Assembly (NCBI RefSeq): GCF_932294415.1 | Contig: NC_065543.1 | Coordinates: 46,277,777-46,341,776, forward strand | Length of the DNA stretch: 64,000 bases | Direction of reading: 5' to 3' | Source: Quercus robur | Lineage: Eukaryota > Streptophyta > Magnoliopsida > Fagales > Fagaceae | In this document: positions 58,750-64,000 of the stretch, in pieces | Layout of the letters: each line of letters starts with the position of its first letter | How positions within the stretch are numbered: position 1 is the stretch's first letter | Program-made: the position numbers and the translations under genes | The notes under the pieces: model-generated | Seen by the model: only the letters and a program-made list of their open reading frames with translations | What the model was told of the DNA's origin: nothing | Databases searched by the model: none

Positions 58750-60400
58750 AACAAAAAAAAAATATTTTTCATTGATGTTGGCCACTTTCCTTGATGGTGC
58801 ATTGTTGGTGCATTGTTGCGCAAGTTTTTGTTGAATAGGTGGATCATTATGCCATTGTGAAATTAAGGAGGGTGATCACTCATTTAGACCTCAAATAATT
58901 GCATCACTTTGGTATTGGGGTTTTTAGTGTGGAAAAAAATATTATTTATTTATAATTATTAAAAATAGCTCTTCTGGAATATTATTTAAGAGAATAGCCT
59001 CTTATTTAAGCATTAAAATTTCAAATTTTACCATGAAATCATGTTTCCAAAAACACAATTTCAATGTAAAATGTGTTTATATTAAAGCTATGTTTTTAAA
59101 ATATAATTTGAGTGCAAAATGTGTTGTAACTAAAATAATGTTTTGGAAACATGATTACCATGCAAAAATTGAAATTTTAATCCTTAAAATCATGTTTTCA
59201 ACACAAATTCTCAAAGAAGTGATTTTCCCAAAATTTTTTACCACAAAGTTATTTTCAATAATTATAATAAAATATTATTATTTTGTTAAAAACCCCTTGT
59301 TACTTTTTTCTTTTCTCTTTTCATAGACAGTATATGAAAAGGACATAAAGTAGAAGTTTGGTGCATCTAGTCCACTTCGGTCCAATTCATACCATTTTGT
59401 TTAACTCAGTCTATTTGGTCTAGTTCTGTCCATTTGGTCAACTTGGTCCACTGTTCCCAAATAGACACTTAGCTGTTTTGAGCATGCCTGAGCTAAGTTG
59501 AGTCTAGAATGATTTGTTGAATTGAGTAAATGATAAGAATTTTGTGTTGTTTGATCCTTATAAAAAAAATAAATAAATAAGGTGCATAACATATCCAATT
59601 TCATCTGTTTTCATCTGTAACTTTTGAAGCAAACTGCTAGTAAAAGACATGTTAAAACTATTACTAAAATTATAAAAATTAAATTAATACAAATGATAAC
59701 TCAACAAATTTAAAATAAAATAGTCATTTGACAAAAACACATGATGTGGGACTCATGTGCTTGATAATTTGGCAAATATATTATTATTTTTTTATCTCTA
59801 AAGTTTATATGAAATTCGTATGACATGCATGTTAGGTTCTTCATTAACTGTTAAAAATAAGTTTGACACTTCAGGTAAAAATTAACTAGAAATAAATAAA
59901 AAGTTACAAAGTGTAATTTTTTCAATAAACTTCTTAAAAATTAAGGATGAAAAACTAAATTAATGTAAATTTTAGGTACGTACCATGAAGTAAGAACGTT
60001 TCACAAATGGTCAGGCCCATGAGGAATATAGTAGAAAAGATCAATTATATATGGTGGTTTGGGATATTGCAAGATCCTAGGAACTGATGTAGCACTTCTC
60101 TGTGTGTATTTGAGTTGAGTTCAGTAGTTGTTACCGAGTCCTTAGCCTTAGGAATTCTAATTTCACAGCTCATGAATAGAAACTAAGTTTAGGATGATAA
60201 GTTTATGTTGCTGTAAAAGGTGCCTATAAATTGTGTTACAAGGCTCTTGTCAATTATGTTTACATGCTTGATAAGTTTATGTTGTCCAGGAGAATCCTCT
60301 GGATCTCATGGTTAGGTAGGTAATCTTCCCTTACCATTGCTCACAGTGATCTTCCTCTTATATCCACTGATCTTATCTCCTCCGTGGAAACATTTAAGAA
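58750..60400. other. Intergenic, repetitive, no gene
   Basis: At 59035-59210 related blocks (AAACATG, AAAATCATGTTTTC, CAAAATGTGTT) recur in both orientations. At about 59360-59450 a degenerate decamer-like series of GGTCCA / GGTC(C/A)A(A/C)TT words repeats some seven times. Neither encodes anything recognisable. Confidence 0.45.
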
Positions 60401-60416
60401 ACCATTGATATCAAAA

Positions 60417-60612
60417 ACAAATCTTGACATCAATTGTATCTTGAATGTTTCAACACAGGAGAAGATCATTGGAGTTAAGAGGAAGATCAGTATTATCCAT
60501 AATAAGGGGTGACTAGCCAATGAAGAGATTGAGAGGATTGTCCAGGACGCAAAGAGATACAAGACTGAAGATGATGATCACATGAAGAAGGTTAAGGCTA
60601 AGGTGGCCTTTT
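60417..60612 (+). pseudogene. Hsp70 substrate-binding-domain fragment
   Basis: One frame reads LDINCILNVSTQEKIIGVKR, then KISIIHNKG-stop-LANEEIERIVQDAKRYKTED, then DDHMKKVKAKVAF. This matches the Hsp70 segment FDIDANGILNVS...[22 protein letters not shown]. A stop replaces the Arg of the KGRLS motif. No nucleotide-binding domain is present upstream, and the beginning of the strand before 60417 does not match. It is therefore a broken fragment, perhaps a relic of a cytosolic or ER Hsp70 gene. Confidence 0.85.
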
Positions 60613-60652
60613 TAAACTGTGAATTAATTGTTTGTTAATGCTTGTAATGCAG

Positions 60653-61000
60653 ATATCTGATACCAAAAAGATTGGAGAGGAGTACTCAGTTGATATTACT
60701 ATCACTGGTGGAATAATCGGAAGAGATGCTCTTATTAATAAATTTAAAGAGGTTTATATCTGTTTTTGTTGGTTACTTTTTGTTGGTAAATTGTCATTTT
60801 CTTGTAGAAGTTGTTACAGAAAAATATGGTTTTTACTTTTACTGTTTTTTTTTTTTTACTCAATGTTAATGCAGGTCAAGTGCAGAGATAATGGCATTGT
60901 TTTGACTGTTGGTTATGTACCAGGATTGAAAGTTCATGCTATCTCACTTCAACAATCAGTAATAAGGGTGACAACTTTGGCAGTGAAACAAGAATGCTGA
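60653..61000 (+). CDS. Unidentified two-exon fragment (hypothetical)
   Basis: A 33-codon stretch 60653-60751 (ISDTKKIGEEYSVDITITGG..LINKFKE) lies between a good acceptor (AATGCAG) and a GTTTAT donor. A second, 60875-61000 (VKCRDNGIVLTVGYVPGLKV..VKQEC-stop), follows an acceptor reading TTAATGCAG. They join in phase. I do not recognise the family. In another frame the end of exon 2 reads SNKGDNFGSETRMLILSYRD-stop, which looks equally protein-like, so a frameshift near 60950 is possible. No start codon is seen, because upstream lies the Hsp70 relic. It is most likely a gene fragment or pseudogene. Confidence 0.4.
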   Translation: MSDTKKIGEEYSVDITITGGIIGRDALINKFKEVYICFCWLLFVGKLSFSCRSCYRKIWFLLLLFFFFYSMLMQVKCRDNGIVLTVGYVPGLKVHAISLQQSVIRVTTLAVKQEC

Positions 61001-61170
61001 TTTTATCTTATAGAGATTAGGGGCTTTATTGAGGAAATTTTGTTATTATGTTAAAATAATGAATGTATCTCAAAATTGAATAGGCAGATCATTACTCAGC
61101 CTTGTATTAGACTTTCTTTTTGAGAGAATGAAATTAATCTTTCTTTGGCATTAGTGGTAAAGGATGGCTT

Positions 61171-61240
61171 CCTTTGTGATTGATGAGAGAGGCTGCTTTC
61201 TATTCAGAAGTGGGAACAAACTAGAAATGCCTGTGGGATA
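61171..61240. repeat. Direct repeat, copy 2 (partner at 58.68 kb)
   Basis: This is the second copy of the block described at 58676-58746, located about 170 bp downstream of the unknown fragment's stop codon. It may be part of its 3' UTR. Confidence 0.55.
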
Positions 61241-61249
61241 GAGATAATT

Positions 61250-62600
61250 CTAGTGGTTATTATTTTTGTGCTACTCTTTGTTCTCCTGTGTTTCCTATAT
61301 GAATGAATTAGTATAATAACATTTGCTATCATGCTCAACTTTTTTTTAGATCTCTATTGCTCTTAATTATTATGTTGCCTGATATAAGAGTATGGACTAC
61401 TAATATTTTATTAACAAAGCAGTCAGTTTTTATATAATATTGCTTGGAAATTTTTCTTCACCTGTTGCTATAGAGTAGTAGAGATTGGAGTCGATATGTC
61501 TTTGAGCAATTCATTTTCAATGTTTATGTAAACTCAAACTTCAGTCATTAAGTCCAGAAGCATTCAATTTCCTTCGCTTGCCAAGATATTTAAGTTTGGT
61601 CTTTAACCGTTCAGTTTGAAACATCTCTTCATAAAAAAATGTTGGGAAAATCTGAGGTGCCAAACAAGTGATTTGGTCTTAAATAATACTGTAAGCAGGC
61701 CAAACTCAGGATTAAAACTCCAGGTTTATTCATTTTATTTTATTTCGAATAGGAGTTCATCAATTGAAGCTTATAATCAAATAAGATTACATATTCAAGA
61801 TTGGTTCATTTTCTTGTGGAGTAAGCTTGAGCTTATTTACGAGCTACTTGATCCACTTATTCTTTTTCTATATATAATAAGATCATTACTAAAAATTTTT
61901 ATCCTTTCATAATTTGATGAATTTTTATCACGAATAAACTGTTTATATTATCAAGAAATCACAAATAATAATTTGATATCATATGAACCTATTTACAAAT
62001 TTATACAATCCAATTTCAACGTACTAGTTGAGTTTAATAAGTATGTAAATGAGTTCAAGTTACTTTAACCGATAAATTTGTCTGAATAATGGATGAGGTG
62101 ATGAAATTCCACCTACATAAAATATAAATCAATTGATATCTTAACATGATGATAATAAATAATTATAATAAATTGGATTCATATATTTCAAATTCTAATT
62201 AATTTTCTTCTTGAAAAAAAAAATCTAATTAATTTGGAATAGTTTTTTTTTGGGGATACATGCACTCCAATGAACCTCACGCCTTTTTAATGAATACATG
62301 CACGAGTATTAAACATCACTCCAATTTTCTTTCTTACCTTATAAGCATAATTACTTGTCTCTTGCGTAAGCTTAAGAAAGGAAAATTGGTGTGCAATTTT
62401 AAAAATATTCCATGCAAGGTTATGAGTTTTAGCTAATTTAGGCAGGTGATCTTACAATATCTTGGCAAATATGGAGAATTAAAAGGAACAATAATATTAT
62501 TTAGTTGTTGGCTTTGAATTTTTTAGCATATTATGTTTTAATGAATAACATTTTACAACTTAGATGCTGCATAGGAAGCATATATGAAAACATACCTTCA
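61250..62600. other. Intergenic, no gene seen
   Basis: AT-rich sequence with short open stretches only. No known repeat family or conserved peptide was recognised. Confidence 0.5.
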
Positions 62601-62604
62601 TGCC

Positions 62605-62842
62605 TATATAAATTTAAGTGCATCACCTATTTTAAACATTGCACTAGTGAGTTCTAGAAAACGAGTTAAGCTAGAAAGTGAAAATTATGGAATACCCTTC
62701 TTTTTTGAAATTTTTTTTCTTCATGATGAATGCTCAAATTATTAGAAACATTTTTGGTTATAAGGAGTTTTGTATCAAAGCTGATGAAAAGCCTAAAAGA
62801 AGGTCGTTGTTTATGTTAGAATACCAAGAGAGCTTTTTCTAA
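62605..62842 (+). CDS. Possible short gene or gene start: TATA box plus 51-residue frame
   Basis: TATATAAAT at 62605-62613 is followed 74 bp later by an ATG at 62687 in a good context (AAAATTATGG), opening a 51-codon frame ending at 62842. The peptide starts MEYPSFLKFFFFMMNA, like a hydrophobic signal sequence, and continues with a charged part (KADEKPKRRS). I do not recognise it. It could be the truncated first exon of a secreted-protein gene, a small peptide gene, or chance. Confidence 0.25.
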
Positions 62843-62849
62843 CGTGGAT

Positions 62850-63681
62850 CTCTCCTAATCAACAGGTAACCAATCATGTTTTCAATGTTTATTGTTATTA
62901 AAAATAATTTTGAATTCTTCTAGTAAAAATGTTAGTTCTTTTGCTTTAATTTGGTTTAATATTGTTTCTTTCGTCTACTAAATATTGTCCTTTCTTGAAT
63001 GTGGCAGGAAATACCATGTACTTTGAGTGCAAGCAACATGAAATAGGCTATGAATTTCTGGAGTCATCCGAGTTATATTGACTTATTAATAAGATTTTGA
63101 GACTTTCTTGTAGTCACTTGCTTCTCTATTTTGGGAATAATTACTCGTTTTATTATTATTATGGTGAAATATAATTAAGTAGCATATTTCATTTGGTTTA
63201 AATTGTGATCGCATGATGGCAATTGACAAAAGATATGATCTATAATCAAGGTCCATTTCTTCTTTTAAAAATAAATAAATAAATAAGGGCCCCTTTATTT
63301 TAGAACACCCTAAGAAAAACCATGACCATATATTATGAAATAATTTCTCGGTTCTCACCTAATATGTTGAGTATGAACCAAGTTTCATATAACATAAGGT
63401 TCCCTCAAAATGAATAGCTAAGCCAATCTTACTTTTTAGATTTGTAGCTGTTTCAAGCCAATATGAGCAAAATGTCACTCTTCTTAAAAAATTTCTTTCC
63501 ATCTTGTCAATAGGACTTAAATTGCTCGAAGATTGATAATTAGAGGCTCCTTCAAGATTCAACATGAAAAACTAAACTCAATTTAATTTCAAAGCACGTT
63601 AATTTTCAAACTGAGATTGAGCATTCTATGTCTTAATTTGGCTCCAGTCATATATAGGGTTTAAATTTGGACTTTAAGTCC

Positions 63682-63726
<45 letters not shown>

Positions 63727-64000
63727 ACTTAAGTGCCAAGATTGGCATTTACAGATTTCGTGATAGAGGCCCAGTTCAGTTCTCAACAATCAACCATGGG
63801 TGTACGATATTCTTAAGAGACCAAATTCTCAAATACATAACTAATAGAGTAGTTCTACGGCCACACATGATTTTATTAGTAAATAAAAAAGTGATGTTAG
63901 TTTTTTTTTTTTTTTTTGAGTACAAAAAAAAGTGATGTTAGTGATATATAGGTTTAGAAGATAACTGATAAAAATTTACTACATCAACAATTTGTAAAAA
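62850..64000. other. Intergenic tail of the window
   Basis: No gene is seen. An A tract of about 40 bp (63685-63724) and a T tract at 63901-63917 next to a GTGATGTTAG duplication (63891 and 63932) may mark retroposed or slipped sequence. Confidence 0.5.

Noticed and set aside
1-64000. CRISPR arrays, operons and bacterial-type signals
   Set aside because: The window is plant nuclear DNA with spliced genes; the repeats seen are transposon ends, microsatellites and tandem duplications.

Overview
This is nuclear DNA of a flowering plant, most likely a dicot. The window is AT-rich. It has long gene-poor stretches full of microsatellites and small transposons, GT-AG introns, and plant-type gene families (ApaG/UVR, CAF1, MPP10, Tim17/22/23-like). 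Nothing in it fixes the species. A woody dicot such as a Fagales member is only an impression from the repeats.

Six intact-looking genes were modelled by joining exons so that frame and protein similarity run through every junction: (1) a UVR + ApaG domain, probably chloroplast protein at 4.2-8.2 kb (+, 6 exons); (2) a seven-span membrane protein of the plant 'rolling stone-like' family at 22.4-25.6 kb (+, 8 coding exons); (3) an intronless CAF1 deadenylase at 28.3-29.3 kb (+); (4) a large PX + Rubicon-homology protein at 30.0-36.9 kb (-, 5 exons); (5) the U3 snoRNP protein MPP10 at 47.1-52.5 kb (+, 13 exons); (6) a Tim17/Tim22/Tim23-family protein at 54.6-57.9 kb (-, 5 exons). The PX gene converges on CAF1 and the Tim17-type gene converges on MPP10. 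The genes are housekeeping genes from unrelated pathways (mRNA decay, rRNA processing, organelle membrane, endomembrane traffic) and form no joint system.

Between the genes lie a Harbinger-like MITE (1.7-2.6 kb), LTR remnants (2.7-3.4, 37.9-42.2 and 43.3-44.0 kb, with a 0.68-kb solo LTR nested in the long one), a degraded LINE (9.4-11 kb, -), an internally deleted hAT transposon with exact 8-bp target duplication (13.7-15.7 kb), a MULE-type MITE with exact 9-bp duplication (16.6 kb), a tandem segmental duplication (16-20.5 kb), SINE-like repeats in a PX-gene intron, and a Helitron nested in an older inverted-repeat element (44.4-45.6 kb). The last third holds an Hsp70 fragment and an unidentified two-exon fragment (60.4-61.0 kb).

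The most interesting object is inside intron 11 of MPP10. A GeBP/STOREKEEPER-type (DUF573) gene copy there carries an inverted duplicate of its own 3' half, with two arms of about 490 bp that are about 96% identical by eye, separated by a 374-bp loop holding the DUF573 domain. Any MPP10 pre-mRNA would contain this long hairpin, so it is a candidate siRNA source directed at GeBP-family mRNAs.
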